DNA of 64,000 bases from Distichodus sexfasciatus. Taxonomy: Eukaryota > Chordata > Actinopteri > Characiformes > Distichodontidae. Location: NCBI GenBank assembly GCA_032718565.1, contig JAVGVS010000013.1:1335407-1399406 (forward strand), read 5' to 3'. A program made the translations under genes and the position numbers. The notes beneath the pieces are model-generated. The model was not told the origin of the DNA. It did not search any database and was given only the letters and a program-made list of their open reading frames with translations. Each line of letters opens with the position of its first letter. Position 1 is the stretch's first letter. Shown piece by piece: positions 33,179 through 46,920 of the stretch.

Positions 33179-36100
33179 TTAGTAGGAATGAGAAAGGCTG
33201 TTGCCTTGCTCCTGAAAGCTCACAAGGAGATCGTCAATCTTCTCCATGTTCTGGGATGTGGTGAGGGCATTTTGAACATTTCCAGATTCTGACATGGACT
33301 GCTCGAGCATGGAATGGATCTGTCCTTCATTCTCCCTCTGGCTTGAACCAGACTGGCTAATGGCAATTATCTGGTCAGAAAGTGTAGTTCCTTGGGAGTT
33401 CATCAGTTGACTGCACTCTAGGATATAGAAAGAATGTATCAGTGGTAAAAAAAATCTGATAATCAACTACAGGTAAAACACTAAGATTTCATTTATTATC
33501 ATTACCATTTTGGATTTCGTAAAGGAAGATGTTATGCTGCTGGTTCTGGTCAGGTTGGCTGAGGCTTCCACTCACAGTCGTCTGAAAGAGAGATCCAGGC
33601 TGCTGCACCGGTGACGAGGTTGTAGTCTGAAGTCCTGCCACGCCATTTTGGGGTGCAAAGAGTGCCTCGGGAGAGGCCATGCTCCTTGGCAGGTTGGACT
33701 GGGTCAAAAAGACGTTCACAGAAGCCTGAGCGCCAGTTCCCGAACTCTGTGCAAGTTGCATTGGCTGCTGTTCCTGGTACAAACTTTGCTTGCTTGTAGA
33801 CTGATTAGCCACAACAGTGCTCTGAACTTGGAAAGACATGGGCTCAGAGGCTTCCTCCTGTCTGACTGTGACCATGCTGGTCTGGGAGAAGGGCAGCGAT
33901 GAGTTTTGCTGCTCTGGTGAAATCAGGCTACTGCTGTTCATTGAAGGTATTTGAGGCTGGCCAGGAAACAAGAGCCCGGAAGACTGTTCCGGTGTTACTG
34001 CTGAGCTCAGAGGATTGAAGAGCAAACCAGCCTGCTGCTGGTTTGAGGAAAGTTTGTTATTTGGTGGCTGGGAGATGTCCTGAAAGAGAGAGCCCTGCTT
34101 GGGTTGTGGGACCTGTTGCGGTGGCTGCTGTTCCATGGGAGTGCTCTGTTGAATTGATTGCAACTGGGCTGGAGTTTGGAACACAGATTGAGGTTCAAGG
34201 GCAGACGGCTGCATAGAGTTAAGGAAAGCTAGCTGCTGTGACTGACTATTATTTACGGCAAGTTGACCAGGCAAGGCATTTTGGGTGAGGAACATACTTG
34301 TTGCAGAAGGCTGAGGCTCTGTGGGCAAGCTCGACCCATCAAGAACATTCATGGTGTTCTGGAACAGGGAAGCTTGAACCTGCTCTTGTGTGGGTGATGT
34401 CTTCTGGGTGTGGAATAGTGCCTCCTGCGAGGCTTGGGGCTCAGTCAAGGGACTGGAGGTATGGAACATTGGAGGTGAGGAATGAGTGGGGGCCTGCTGC
34501 AGAAAGCCAGTTTGAATGGAGATGAGATCTTTAGCTTGTTGAAACAGGGCAGCTTGCTGCTGCTGTTGTGCAGATGGTTGCTGGAAGAGAGACGTGTTGT
34601 TCTCCAACATGTTCTGCGAGGAGCCCTGCTGCTCTGCAGTACACGGCAGTTGAACCTGGGGATGAAAAAGCTGCAGGTTCTCTAGAACTTGTTGCTGCTG
34701 CATCTGCTGCTGCTGCTGGATCTGCTGTTGAATTTTTTGCTGCTGGATCTGCTGTTCTTGGATCTGCTGTTGCTGGATTTGCTGCTGCTGCATTTGCTGT
34801 TGAAGTTGTTGCTGCTGCATCTGCTGTTCTTGGATCTGCTGTTGCTGGATTTGTTGCTGCTGGATCTGCTGTTGGATTTGTTGCTGCTGGATCTGCTGTT
34901 CTTGGATCTGCTGTTGCTGCATTTGCTGCTGCTGGATCTGCTGTTGGATTTGTTGCTGCTGGATCTGCTGTTCTTGGATCTGCTGTTGCTGCATTTGCTG
35001 CTGCTGCATTTGCTGTTGAAGTTGTTGCTGCTGCATCTGCTGTTCTTGGATCTGCTGTTGCTGGATTTGTTGCTGCTGGATCTGCTGTTGGATTTGTTGC
35101 TGCTGGATCTGCTGTTCTTGGATCTGCTGTTGCTGAATTTGCTGCTGCTGAATCTGTTGCTGTTGCAATTGCTGTTGTTGAATCTGCTGCTGTTGGATTC
35201 GGTGTTGTTGCTTCTTTGCTAATGGATCCTCTGACTGAAGTTGAATGCTGCAGAAACCTTTCGCTTGCAGCTGCCGCACCGCTTGCTCAAGCTGTGCCAC
35301 CTCATCTGGAGGTAGGAGTGAAAGTTGGTGCTGAGGGCTGTCTTCCATTTGTGAAAGTCCCACCAATGTACCAGCACTGCTGCCAGATCTCTCCTGGGCC
35401 AGACTGTCAGTGTCCAAAAGGAACTGCTGGGGCCCTTGCTGGAGCAAAGATTTCCCAGGTACATGGAAGGAGCCAGCAGGAGTAATGTCTTGTTTTTGAA
35501 TGTTGTTTAATGTTTCCTTGCTGGGGAAAACAGAACTTTGAGGCTGTTCTTGCTCTCCTGGTTGACAGGCCAAAGGGCTAGGGAATGTATGATTGGAGGT
35601 GGGGATGGTATTGCCTATTTCTAGGTTCTGTGGGGCTGAGTTTGTAAGGTCAGTTGCCTGCTGAATAATTAGTGAAGAGAAGAACAAGCATTCAGGAAAT
35701 GGTTGCATTATTGTAAATTAGTATATTTTACTAACTACACAATAAATTATCTGCTTAATACAGATGACATACTTTACTACATACCTTAAAGGTTGATGGG
35801 TTACTGGAAATCTCCATGGGGGTGACCTCTTCTGATTTGACAAGAGGCAAGATTGGGACCATCAAAGCACTATCCATTACTTTTTGAAAAGATAATTGGC
35901 AAATCAGTGACAATACTGAAACTACTTGTTCTTATACTGTATCAAAAGTGATAACATAATTATATTTCAAATAACTAAATAAGCACATTGTAATAAGATT
36001 TTTATTTTAGTTTACCTTTTATCTGTTCAAAGGAACAGGGCTTCATGGGAGGCAATGTCTCTTTTTTCACAGACACATCCACCACTGTAAACAAAGACAT

Positions 36101-39100
36101 TTTCTCTATTAATAAACATTAACATACTACAGTACATATAGATGCCTGTTGGTCTTCCAAGACCTTAATCTCATAATATTGTAAGATCTTAAAGGCATCT
36201 CTAATGACTTAACAAAAACGTTGACAAACCTGGCTCTGGAGTGTAAGTAAAAGGTTGCACATCATGTGAACGTCCAGCATTGGTCATTACGTAGATTCCA
36301 ACAGACACAGGAGAGGTGATGGCTTTATTTTGATATGGAGGAACTTTGACAATGAGGTGATTCTATATTGAAATAAAAAAGATAAAAATACATTACATTT
36401 TTAAAAGGCAACCTCAACAACACTACTATTAACATATTAATATATAGATCTTGTGTTCCTTGGTAATAATTTTAAAGTTGGGTGTCATTGCTGAACATCT
36501 GACTTCCTGTCTCAATCAATCAATGTCTCGGAAACATGGCCAAGAGTTATCAGAATGTTTGTTAAAAAGCTCACAGCTTCTGTTCTTGATACTTGTTGTT
36601 TTGTTACCCTTGTATGACTACTGTCCATTCTTAGCTACTTTATTGTGTTCTTCTCAATACAAAAATATTGGGATATGTGATTCTGAGATTGAGAGTTGAA
36701 TTTAAGCAATGTTGGATATACTGCACATAAAACTTGGCTCTGCCATTTTAGCAATTAGTTAAATAGAATATTCAAGGGGTAGACTGATAAACTGTGTCAT
36801 TAGTAAGTAAGTTACTTGATAGTGTGATTACAGACAAAGGGAGTGAAAATCATCCCAAAAAATAGATGGTGCATATATCAGAGGTTTCGTTTATTCATTC
36901 ATTTCTGAACCGCTTAATCCCTATTAGGGTTGCGGGGACTGGGGCCTATCCTGGGACTTCGGGTGAGAGGTGGAGACCAACCCTGGGCGAGCAAGGACCT
37001 TCTTGCTGTGATGTTAACCATCACATCATCGTGCTGCCACCCCCCAGAGGTTTAGTCATTGTGGAAAGTGATGGTTTACCCAACACCTAAAATGTAGTGC
37101 TACTTAAGTTTCTATACAAATGGCCAGCTCTTTCATCACACTCTATTTGAGTAACTAGGTCAGCAAATTGTGGGCTGTGCCAGCTTCAGAAATGGAAACA
37201 TTGAAGACAATGATGTGAGTAGATCACTGAAAGCCTTTCCACTTGTGGCCTCTAAACGCATTCATTTGTACCTGATGGAACAGCTCTGTGTCAATCTCAG
37301 CCTCCGCCCTCCAAGACTTTTCATCTGCAAAACAACAAACTGACGTCAGAGCCGCTAAGAAAGAGAGTCTATAATAGCTACAGAATAAAACAAGGGATTC
37401 AGATTACACGGTAAAAGAGGATGGAATATCTGACCATGTACCTGAGACATTCTCTTGAAATATGACTTTGGTTCCCTTGAGAAAGTTTTTTCCAATTATG
37501 AACACTTCTTCACCTCCTCGTACTGAACAGCTATGTAGGCTTTTCTTCAGAATCTCAGGCACTCCGGCAGGCTGGGCTATGTAAAGATAACCATACAACT
37601 GTTATGCTAGAGATGTAGGACAGAAACAAAAAGGACTAATGTGATTTATTTTTATGTTACACCTTAGAAATAGTTTGATATTCAAGCTTTAAGTTAGACT
37701 GATGCTCTACCAGTCAATTTTTCTTGTCGTTGGTCATAAGTTCTACTCATATTATAAGGCTGAATAAACAGTAACATCAGCTGGCAATAACCAGCATTTC
37801 CATGATGGTTTCTGTAGTTTTCTCCCTTTTGCCCATATTTTCTACTTACACACATATTATGAGGCTGACCATCAATAATAACCAGTAATGTCAGTGTCCC
37901 AAATTTCCATTAATGTATTGTTTGATGATAAATGTAGGATAAATACGATAAAGCAATCAAGTAGCATTAGCAGGAAAACTTGAGGTGGAATTTTGAAACC
38001 AGAAAGCATCACCATATTCTGAAAGCGCCTCCTCTCCAGTTTCATCATTGCTCCGGTTTGTTTTCTGCACTAGCCTTAATAATATGAATGAGCATTACTC
38101 CCTGCTCTAATCCCCTCATCTTCCATTTGACAAGGGCTTCAGCTGGCTTTGTTGGTAGAGAGATGATATGAATAACACAGACAGACTCACTGCACAGTAT
38201 CGGAGAGGAAGGTGTCTGAAGGGTGAGAACAGAGCCGTCAGGTCGAGGGATGCTCACTCGGAACACCAGCCTGGCACGGGTGCTTTTCTTCTTGGACCCG
38301 GCCACCCCGATGCGAGCTTCCACGTCAGCATTTCGGAGCTTCAGAATCCCCACACAGTCCACTCTGCGGAGATCATTCATTACATCCAGTTTGCATATAT
38401 GTTATACTGTTTTTGATGCAAAGACAATTATTAATAACAACACTTACGCAAGGGTCATGCTATTGCCGGGATCCAAAGACACTTCGATGACAGTGGTGCC
38501 CTCAATGTCCACTTCTCTGCAGGCTGTGGCATTTCGGCCGGTGACTTTACAAGCCTGGTAGAACCCGTGAGGCTTCACGCGGCCAGCGTCGTTACCCACA
38601 AACACCTGCAGGACAACAGGCTCCTTCACTCCTTCAAGCTGTGAAGATTAGTTAAGAGAACAGCAGCTGATGAATATAAACAAACAGGCGACTGATGGTG
38701 TCTTGTAATTACATTTGCTTCTATTAAAGTCAGGCATCACTATGCAAGGGGAGGGAACAGGATTTGGAGGATCAGCTTAAACAGGTGGTTGAAGTACATC
38801 ACAGAGAAACAACAACAACCTTTGATTTGATGCTCAAAGACAGGCAAATAATTATGCAGAAATTTGAACCGGCTGCAGGAAGTACATGTGGGAGAGATTA
38901 TCGTTGTTGATTACTGACTGGAAAGACGGGACTGAGAAGTGCACACACCACATAAAAAAGTATTCAAACGTTCTACTTTTCCCACCTTGACAGTAGGAAA
39001 GCCTTGCTGTGTACGGTCCTTTACAGAGCCCCGACTGCCCTCCGTCAGGTAACGGGCCCTGTGTTGGGTCTCCGGTTGGACCAGAATCTTTAGCTCTTTG

Positions 39101-42100
39101 CCCTCGCTTTTCTGTGGGTACTGGAGAGATAAAATTCCGCCTTTCGGAACAGATGATTTTCCGTCAGGACTGCAAAACAAAATTGACGTGTTTTAGGTGA
39201 GGACCAAAACCAGGATTGCAGCTGCCACACTGAAGAAACGTTAACTGTTTAAAAGCTAACAAAACGAAAGAGCCAAAGCTGTTATTACGCTGCATAAATG
39301 TTTGCATCGGACAGAACGAGACCTGCTGTGTCTGGCCTGAAAGTGGGAGGATTTTTTGCTCCGAGTTTTCTTTCTATATCACAAATTATAATGCTTTTTA
39401 GAAGGCTGACCTGCTTCTAGTGGATTCCCAACACATTATTGCAAGCTGTAGTTCCTGATGCTAGTATAACACTGGAAAAATATCTCCTGACAACATGAGC
39501 CATGTACATTTTCATAACCATTCATGCTACATTCCCCAGCTGGCTATATAAGCTAGTACCCAAAACCCCACAACTAAGCCCAGCTCTTCACAAAGAGGCT
39601 GAATGAGATTCAGAATGAATGAGCAGTGTTTGTATTGGAGGGCTCTGCCCCACACCAGCTAAAGATCCTATCACCCATCCACAGGGGGCAGAGGGAAGAA
39701 GTGTTATGGTTATTATTCATAGTTTCCCAACAGTTCATTTCAATTAGTTTAACAGTTTTCAATTTGCTTAAACTGAATAGATTATAATCTGAGTATTTCA
39801 GAACTAATGTCAAAACACTAGCGGAAGTGAGTGATTATTTGTCATTGTGAACACACCACAGCACAGCACACAGTGCACCACAACCAAATGTGACCTCTAC
39901 ATTTGACCCATCCGTGAAGGAGCAGTGGGCAGCTAACAAGCGCCCGGGGAGCAGTGCTTGGGGACGTTACCTTGCTCATGAGGAAGGTTACCTCAGTGGT
40001 AACTTTACCATTCCTGGATTCGAACCTGTGTCCTTCTGATCACAGGGCAAACACCCTACCGTTACGCCACCACCTACCCCGAACATTACTGAATAGCTCA
40101 GATGAAACTGAATTTAGTCCTTGCTGAGAGACTCAATGGTGGAAGTTTTGGCTGTAGGACAGAGCTGGGTTTGAATCTACAACCTCCTGGACGCCAAATT
40201 GGACAAATCGAATGCCATCCCAACCACCCAGCAGCATCAGCATTTAGTAACTTGGCCCAGAGCCAGGTGCTCAAGTAGGTTTGGACCTATCAATACCAAC
40301 ATCAAGAACCTCTAATTGACATGATCATGGCCATGTCAGTTCATTTATTCATTCATTATCTGAACCGCTTAATCCCAAGCCCATGTCAGTTATTTTTTGA
40401 AATCTTTTAATATTTTCTCCTGTGTGTTCACCGTACCCTTAAAAAAAGCTACTACAAGTGATGCCGTGAAACTCTGCCTGGTCCAATTTGCCACTACACC
40501 TGTGTATATTTTCTACAATTACTCTAAAATCACAAAGATATTCACTCTTTCAGTAGAAAGTTGTCAGTGGACTATGAGCGCAAACAAAACAAAAAACTCG
40601 AAACAAAAGTAACTGCTCCTTAATCATAATTGAAGCAAAATGTTCAATCAATCGCCCAGCCATATGATTAAAGGATCTAACTTTGTGTTAAAATGTGTGT
40701 TCCATTTCCAATCATTTGTGGGGCAGTTGGTAGCGTAACGGTTAAGGAGTCTGTCCCGTGATCGGAAAGTCACCGGTTCAAATCCCAGAACGTTAAAGGT
40801 ACCACTGAGGTACTTATGAGCAAGGTACCGTCCCGTGGCACCGCCCGTGTCAGCTGCCCACTGCTCCTTCACGTATGGGTCAACTGCAGAGGTCACATTT
40901 CGTTGTGGTGCACTGTGTGCTGAGCTGTGGTGTGGTGCGTTCACAATGACAAATACCCACTCACACTCAACTGGGCCCTCATCAGTCCTGAAAACGAAAT
41001 GATGAGGGGGCAGAATAACTTCTCACCTTGCTTTGGAACTGCTCTTGTTGTCTGGGCCAAGCTGAGAGAGCACAAAGTGCGGGCCCTTGGCACTGTCAGC
41101 GTCGAAGACGTCCATGCTGGCCTCTTCAGCAGCCACCGGCTTGGGTCCCGGCCGCTGGCGCGGGGTTCGCTTGCGGGCCTTGCGGGGAACCTCGGTGTTG
41201 TCGTTGTAGGAAGTGGAGCTCATGAGGCTGAAGTTGGAGGCGGAGTTTTCCATCCAGATGCTGTTGCTCTGCTCCGAGTCCAGCTGCAGCTCATCCTGGC
41301 AACCGGACATGCGGCTGTCGTCAAACAGGTCTTCAGGCGGGGGCGAGATGTTGAGGACGGGTCGCTTGGAGGGCGTCATCTGGTGGTGATGCTGTTGAGA
41401 AGCCCCTCCGACCTTCTCTCCGCACCCTCTGCCGCTTCCGGGAGTCACTTTGCCATCCTCTGCCTTCCTGCGGGTACTCAATTCTCCTGGGGCGCCGCCA
41501 TCGTACGCCAGGCTTCGCTCGGCGGGTGAGGTAGAGGAGTGTGTTGTGAAGCTGGAAGAGGTGGGAAAAGCACTGCTGGGACTTCCCATGGTCATAGCAG
41601 AGGTGATGGTGGAGGCATCTGTAGTGTGTACAATTAGACAGTAAATAAAGGTTTCTCCATTTACACTGGCTAGCAGTCCCAGCTAAGCAGCGGAATTTCA
41701 GTACGACTGCTTTTTTTGGTTTGAATTTCCAATTATAATTTTCTTATTTATTTCTTGTTTCATTTTTGTTTGTTGTTGTTGTTGTTGTTTTAGCTTTTTT
41801 ATGCATCATAGTGTGAGTGATTGTGTCTGTGCATGTGTAAAGCTTACAAAATTAATTGCTTAACATTGCTTGGCTCCGAAAAATCATTACCAATCCATGA
41901 AAAATGAAGAAGAATCCAAATCTATTCTCATGAAGCAAAAATAGTGTATAATTTTGTACAATGTCATAAAAATAGTGTCCAAAAATTTAAGCATAATACT
42001 GAGTGCAAGCTGCACATGTACAACAATGAGACATCACAATTTGTGCCAGAGGCTTATTAACTCTTCTGCTGTGTGTTTATTCTACGGCAGCCATTTTTAT

Positions 42101-45100
42101 GCCTCACAGTCGTTATATGGCAACCCAAAATATTACATCAAATATATTATTTTCTGTAGGTACTTGTGATGTAAATTTACATACTTTATAAATTCAGAAA
42201 TGTTTAGGCCAAATCAGAAATACCAGGTGTCAAATGATGCATTCCAAATGATGAGTTCTTTTTGTCAGATTGAGTTTTGTTGGGACTGAGCATAGCCACA
42301 GAAACAAAATAAACCAGCTTCTGACCTATGAAGCAGAGAACTGCAGACCATTTTATAAGCAGACTCTCCCTGCTTCAGAGGGAAATTCCTGGAATAAAAA
42401 CGAGACAACGCATGAGTAATAAAAGCTGACCATTGAAAAATGTTAGAAAAGATTTTTTTCAAGGAACACAAACTTGAATTAATGAATCAATAAAAATGCA
42501 ATTCATCACAACACAGCCTTCAATATCCAAAATGATTATGATCCATGTCTCAGGCCTGTTTGGGCTCTATTTGAGCAATGAGGTAAATACAGTGACAAGT
42601 ACTAAATTGAATTGCATTTTAAAGCATTCCTACTTACAGAGAACTGATAAAAGGATGTGAAGCACATTTTGTGTCGACATAAAATATCTACTAAGAAATA
42701 AGTGGTGGCCAGTCATGGCAGAAATTGGAACCATATAATTAAGCACACACCACAGTGGTCTAGTGGCCTAAACAGAACTTTTCTGTCAAAAAAAACAAAA
42801 AAACAAAAACATTAATACATGCATACTGAGATAATGGAACAAACATGAAAAAGTGAAAGCAAGATGAAAAATGATCAGCTTTGCTGTTGTTGTTTATTAG
42901 TTACAACACATCTCAAAGCTATGCATTGTCTGTAAATGAATTCCAATCAATCCAATCTAGCCACATTCTATTCATCCCCCAGTCTGGCCTTCCCATTCCA
43001 AATGCTCAAATATGTGGGAATAATGTCCTGATGCAACACAACGTGGGAGTACTATGCTAAACGGCATCTCCGCTTCCATAAGGCGTGTTGTTTTAAAACA
43101 TGAAAAATATATCTTAACCTGCAACTATTCGATTTTTTATAATATTAATAATAATAATAATAATAAATAGGTGAGCCAATTTTGCAAACACTCTATGATC
43201 ATTAGTTTTGTCTTTATTTTAAACACACTAAGATTTGTAAAACTCAAAGTGTCAAAACAACGGGGCCGTCCTCTGAATATCTGTGTCAGCAAAACAGACT
43301 TCTAGAATTTGAATCAATTTGACTGTTGCTTTCACCATTCCACCTTTCCCCAATACAACACAAGACCCTAATAGATCACTGTGGGAGAAAAAAATAATCA
43401 TACATTCTTGAAGAATTATTAAAAAAATTAAACTGCTAAATTGTAGGTGGACTTCAGATAAATGACCAATGTAAGTCAAACAGTCTACAATTTACATGCA
43501 TTTCTTTTCCCAAAAATTTTAAATAAACTTAAGCACAGAAAACAACATATTTAAATTATTTTAAAAAGAAGAACATATCTTGCAGAACATTAAACTAGTG
43601 CTTCTTTGATCCCTACCTGTCTGTACATTAGGCAGACCGGTTCCTTGAAAGAAAAAATCTGACAAAATTAACATTTGTCATTTAAAGAACTTTTCTTTTA
43701 AAGTGCCAATAAATTCTCATTTTGTGAATTACCAAGATATTGTCGATACACTGGGGAAAATGACATATTTAATTTATGCAGGTGTTTAAAACTTTTTAAA
43801 GATGAAATTAGTGTATGTTAGGTCCAATGTGACTGTATATAGAGTAAAGCTAAAAAATTATGTTAAGAAACTGCAAAAAGAGTCCCACATCCAGAAAACC
43901 GTAGAAATATGATCATATAACAAAGAAGACTCTAATAAAAAGCAGTGTAGAAAACTAGATTGTCTTAAATAAATGAAATGAAGTCTAAATTCTCCAAATT
44001 AATACGACAAAATGTACAGTATAATATTCTTAGCCCTGATGCTTAAGGCGCGTCCCGTGCCTTAATATTCCCCAAAGACCAGCAACCGCCCCACCAAACC
44101 ACATTCAAATATTTGCATGTTTTCCATGTTCTCTCAAAATAAAAAATGTAAAGTTATGGAAAACAGTGCTCTCATGGTACAGCATAACTTGCGCTTTAAA
44201 CCCCGCAGGAACGCACGCTGTAAAATCGCTGTAATGTGAAGGTTAAGAAAAGCAAGAAGAATAAAAGCACAGCGAGCCACATCCAGAGTATTACACTCCT
44301 GCAGAATATGATTAAGAGCGGTTTCAACAAGGCACACAGATAGTGCTTTTTTGCGCTGATGTTAACCTGCCCATTCATTACAGGGGTAATATGTGCAGAG
44401 GATACAGAATAAGCAATGGATGCCTGAGATTAGAGGCAAAGTCGGTGATCTACACCAGGCTCGAGAGGAAAGGGTAGGTCAGGCCGAGTTACAACGCTGG
44501 CAATGTGCATGTGACGACAAGCATAGCTATGAATAGCAGTTTTGAAAAGAGTGAAGGGGGGGGGAAAATCAGTGCCAAAAGCTGCATATAGGCCTAGCAC
44601 GTGTGCTGTCGGAGAGGGGCTTAGCACGGTTCAGCACAGGTGTTCCGAACCCAGGCAAAGGGCATACAGAGGTGCAGGGAGAGCAAGGCGATTGGGCTCA
44701 ATGTGAACTTCTGTGACCAAAATTCATGAAGAGAAAAAGCAAGATCCTATCAATAGCGACCCACCCGCCCCTCCAAAAAAGCGTGTGCACTCAAACAGGA
44801 ACAATGTTCTCTTTATTGATCAGTTAACCTCCGTGAACAAAATTGCTGTCAAGGGAGTACACAGAAAATATATAGTATTCCGCAAAAGGCTAAAATATGC
44901 AAGGCCCGATTTCATTCCGAACCCTAGAGTCCCACATGTAAACACACTGAAGCAGGAAATACTTCACCTTCCTTCAGCTACAGCCAGCATGTCCTGCCTC
45001 GTCAGAGGGATGCAACTGGCTGCAGTTAGGTACTGACGTCCAGAGGCAACAGGCTTCTGGTTTACTGAAACTCACCCTAAACCTGGGTGCTTTGATAAAG

Positions 45101-46410
45101 GGGCAGAGTGAAAGAAACTGAAGTGAATCTCATTCGGCATGTTCATGTTCGAATGCACAAACATGAACACAAAATGCCTCGTATTGCCTTTTCCTCTGGG
45201 ACACATACAGTATGACCTGAAATAGTGTGCACTTAATAAATACAGAAACAATCAGTACCAAAATGGGGTTTGGGTCGAGGTTTTTGGTCGTCCGCGTTGA
45301 CTGTGAGAACTGAATTTCTGGAAACATGTTGCATATGGTAGGCGAGCTTTTCTGACTGTCCTTGTGTGTGTGTGTGTGTGTTTCTTAAATTGACCCTAAA
45401 CAAATTATGGCTTCTATATTTGTAGCTTTATGGCAATACAGTTCCAGATTTACTGGACCCCATACAGGCTTAGTGTTTTCACTAAAGTAGCTCATTTCTT
45501 CAGAAAAGATTTGTTCCTACAATACAGTTTCTATATTAGATCTAAAACGATGGAAAATTAAAATTAATGTTTTAATGCCTTTTAAATACTAGTTTAGATA
45601 GTACAGAGATCTATTTAACAATGAATAATAGCATTGAAACAATAATTATAAAGAAACAATAATTAAAAAGAAAGGTACAGAGATTATTTTGCAGCTAAAG
45701 AAATCACTCATGGGATTTTTAAAGACTTAAAAGCGACGCCCTCTTGAATTCTGTCTCTAAGCCTGGACAGAAACAGTAGACAAAACTAAAACTTATTCAG
45801 TGTATGGTTATTAATTGTGGAGAAAAATATTTATAATAAGGCTTGGGTTGACAGTGAATCTGGGATGACCATCCAGACTTATGTTAGGTTATTCATACCT
45901 AAACAACCCTGCACCACATGATGACATTGAATCAGAGCCTGGTTGTCTGGTTTCTTTGGAGATGTCACTCTGGAAGGAAGCAACACCTATATTAAAAGCA
46001 ACATTTGACTCTGCTGATGTTTTTAAAGGCAACCTCAACTTACAAGGCGAATGGCATGAGCATTCAAAATCTACAAGTGCTTATGCCTGCAACTGAACCT
46101 GAAATGAAAACTCAGAACATCACACACAGTAAGTCTAGTATTCTCTTATTTAAAAAAAAAAAAGAACCGGCAGATCTTGGAGGTAGACTAAAAAGAGAGA
46201 CCCAGGAGAGAACCATTGGCAGCACTGCTCACTTTTATTAAAGATATAGACTCGCAAGCGAGAAAAGAACTGGATGGGAAAGCTTACCTGACGCAAGGGA
46301 TGTGGAGGGGGGAGAGCCGGCCCCTCCGTCACTTTGTTGACTCATTGCTGCACCACTCTCAATAGAAGGCGATAGCTGCAACTCTTTGGGGAGAAGATCA
46401 TACACCGATT
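33179..46410 (-). CDS. nfat5: Nuclear factor of activated T-cells 5 / TonEBP (5' end missing)
   Basis: This Rel-family factor activates osmoprotective genes in hypertonic stress. Exons (minus): 46410-46288, 41618-41027, 39169-38986, 38638-38448, 38363-38191, 37576-37442, 37324-37272, 36362-36230, 36084-36016, 35879-35785, 35660-33506, 33417-33179. Phases fit and give about 1380 residues. The first exon here reads ESVYDLLPKELQLSPS, so at least one upstream coding exon is off the right edge. The next holds the NISPPPEDLFDDSRM block and a basic RKARKRTPRQRPGP stretch (likely nuclear localisation). The DNA-binding region has QHRARYLTEGSRGSVKDRTQ (base-contact loop), VVLQVFVGND and GFYQACKVTGRN; the IPT/TIG dimer domain has PAGVPEILKKSLHSCSV, GKNFLKGTKVIFQENVS and GIYVMTNAGRSHDVQPFTY. 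The 2.2-kb exon is a glutamine-rich activation domain containing a coding minisatellite. The C-terminus has MEKIDDLLVSFQEQGNSL. Identification is certain. Confidence 0.96.
34755..35187 (-). repeat. nfat5: Coding minisatellite in nfat5: six 72-bp (24-aa) glutamine units
   Basis: The marker TTCTTG (plus strand; encodes the Q-E pair on the minus strand) recurs at 34755, 34827, 34899, 34971, 35043 and 35115, an exact 72-base period. Each unit encodes about 24 residues of the form QEQQ-x-QQQQ-x-QQQ-x-QQQQ-x-QQQQI, where x is I in one type and M/L in the other. The array is in frame within the large exon, so copy-number change keeps the reading frame. Confidence 0.9.
36884..37060 (+). repeat. Fish interspersed repeat fragment in an nfat5 intron
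   Basis: It contains attcattcatttctgaaccgcttaatccc, ggggttgcgggg-like and gcctatcctggga blocks, ending in catcgtgctgccacccccc, as in the copy at 7853. A stub of the same element lies at 40344-40380. Confidence 0.65.
39827..40081 (-). mobile_element. tRNA-derived SINE, copy 1
   Basis: Read on the minus strand: a tRNA-like head with A-box region (ggtggcgtaacggtagg) and B box (ggttcgaatcc-type), then a body with ggtaac, ctcatgagcaaggtaacg, gctgcccactgctccttcac, gcactgtgtgctgtgctgtgg, and a tail cacaatgacaaataatcactcac. The same family occurs at 40713, 46640, 46921, 51126 and 55485. Confidence 0.8.
40713..40978 (+). mobile_element. tRNA-derived SINE, copy 2
   Basis: It has head gttggtagcgtaacggtta and B box ggttcaaatcc, then the shared body and the tail cacaatgacaaatacccactcac. 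It lies about 40 bp from the 3' end of nfat5 exon 41618-41027, in the following intron. Confidence 0.85.
43146..43167. repeat. (AAT)n microsatellite
   Basis: A short uninterrupted AAT trinucleotide run within an nfat5 intron. Confidence 0.85.
45363..45380. repeat. (TG)n microsatellite
   Basis: A short TG run within an nfat5 intron. Confidence 0.9.
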
Positions 46411-46639
46411 CTGGTGGGGGGAAATGATGAAGAAAAAGAGGATATAATAACTCATAAACAGGACATAATATTAAGATATATGCTGTACAGAATGTATCCC
46501 ATAATATGTTGCCCAATTCACATTTCCAATTCAGCTTAAAACATAGTTCTGGATAGTGCTGAGCGATACTGTCAAAACTACAGTCCTTGATATCCTTAAA
46601 ATATTATTACAACATAGAATTCCACATTCTTGTTGCAAT

Positions 46640-46903
46640 TGTGGGGCAGTTGGTAGTGTAACGGTTAGGGAGTTTGCTGGAAGGTTGCCGGTTCAAATCC
46701 GGTTCGAATCCAAGGACCGGTAAAGGTATCTCTGAGGTATTCATGAGCAAGGTACCGTCCCCAAGCAGTGCTCCGTGAGCACTCCCCTTGTTAGCTGCCC
46801 ACTGGTCCTTCACAGATGGGTCAAATGCAGAGGTCACATTTCGTTGTGATGCACTGTGTGCTGTGCTGTGTTCACAATGACAAATAATCGCTCACTTACT
46901 TAA
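46640..46903 (+). mobile_element. tRNA-derived SINE, copy 3
   Basis: It has head gttggtagtgtaacggttag, a B box with a short local duplication (ggttcaaatccggttcgaatcc), then the shared body and the tail cacaatgacaaataatcgctcac(tta). It lies directly before copy 4. Confidence 0.85.
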
Positions 46904-46920
46904 TAGAGACCATCCACATG

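Larger units (their letters stand above)
41619..46287 (-). other. nfat5: nfat5 intron (4.7 kb)
   Basis: Bounded by a consensus donor (gtaagct at 46287) and acceptor (ctacag at 41619). Only short simple repeats were recognised. No nested gene is supported on the plus strand; the 107-codon frame at 44713-45036 has no recognisable domain. Confidence 0.55.

Noticed and set aside
34568..35485. Long plus-strand frames (305 and 177 codons) rich in alanine/valine or leucine
   Set aside because: They are antisense shadows of the glutamine-rich nfat5 exon; the composition is that of a complemented CAG/CAA/ATC repeat.
40713..40800. tRNA-like A and B boxes (also at 46640, 46921 and 51126)
   Set aside because: These are heads of SINEs: no full cloverleaf or discriminator, and all are followed by the same SINE body and tail.
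44713..45036. 107-codon plus-strand frame in an nfat5 intron
   Set aside because: No recognisable domain, no splice or promoter context, ordinary length for chance in this composition.
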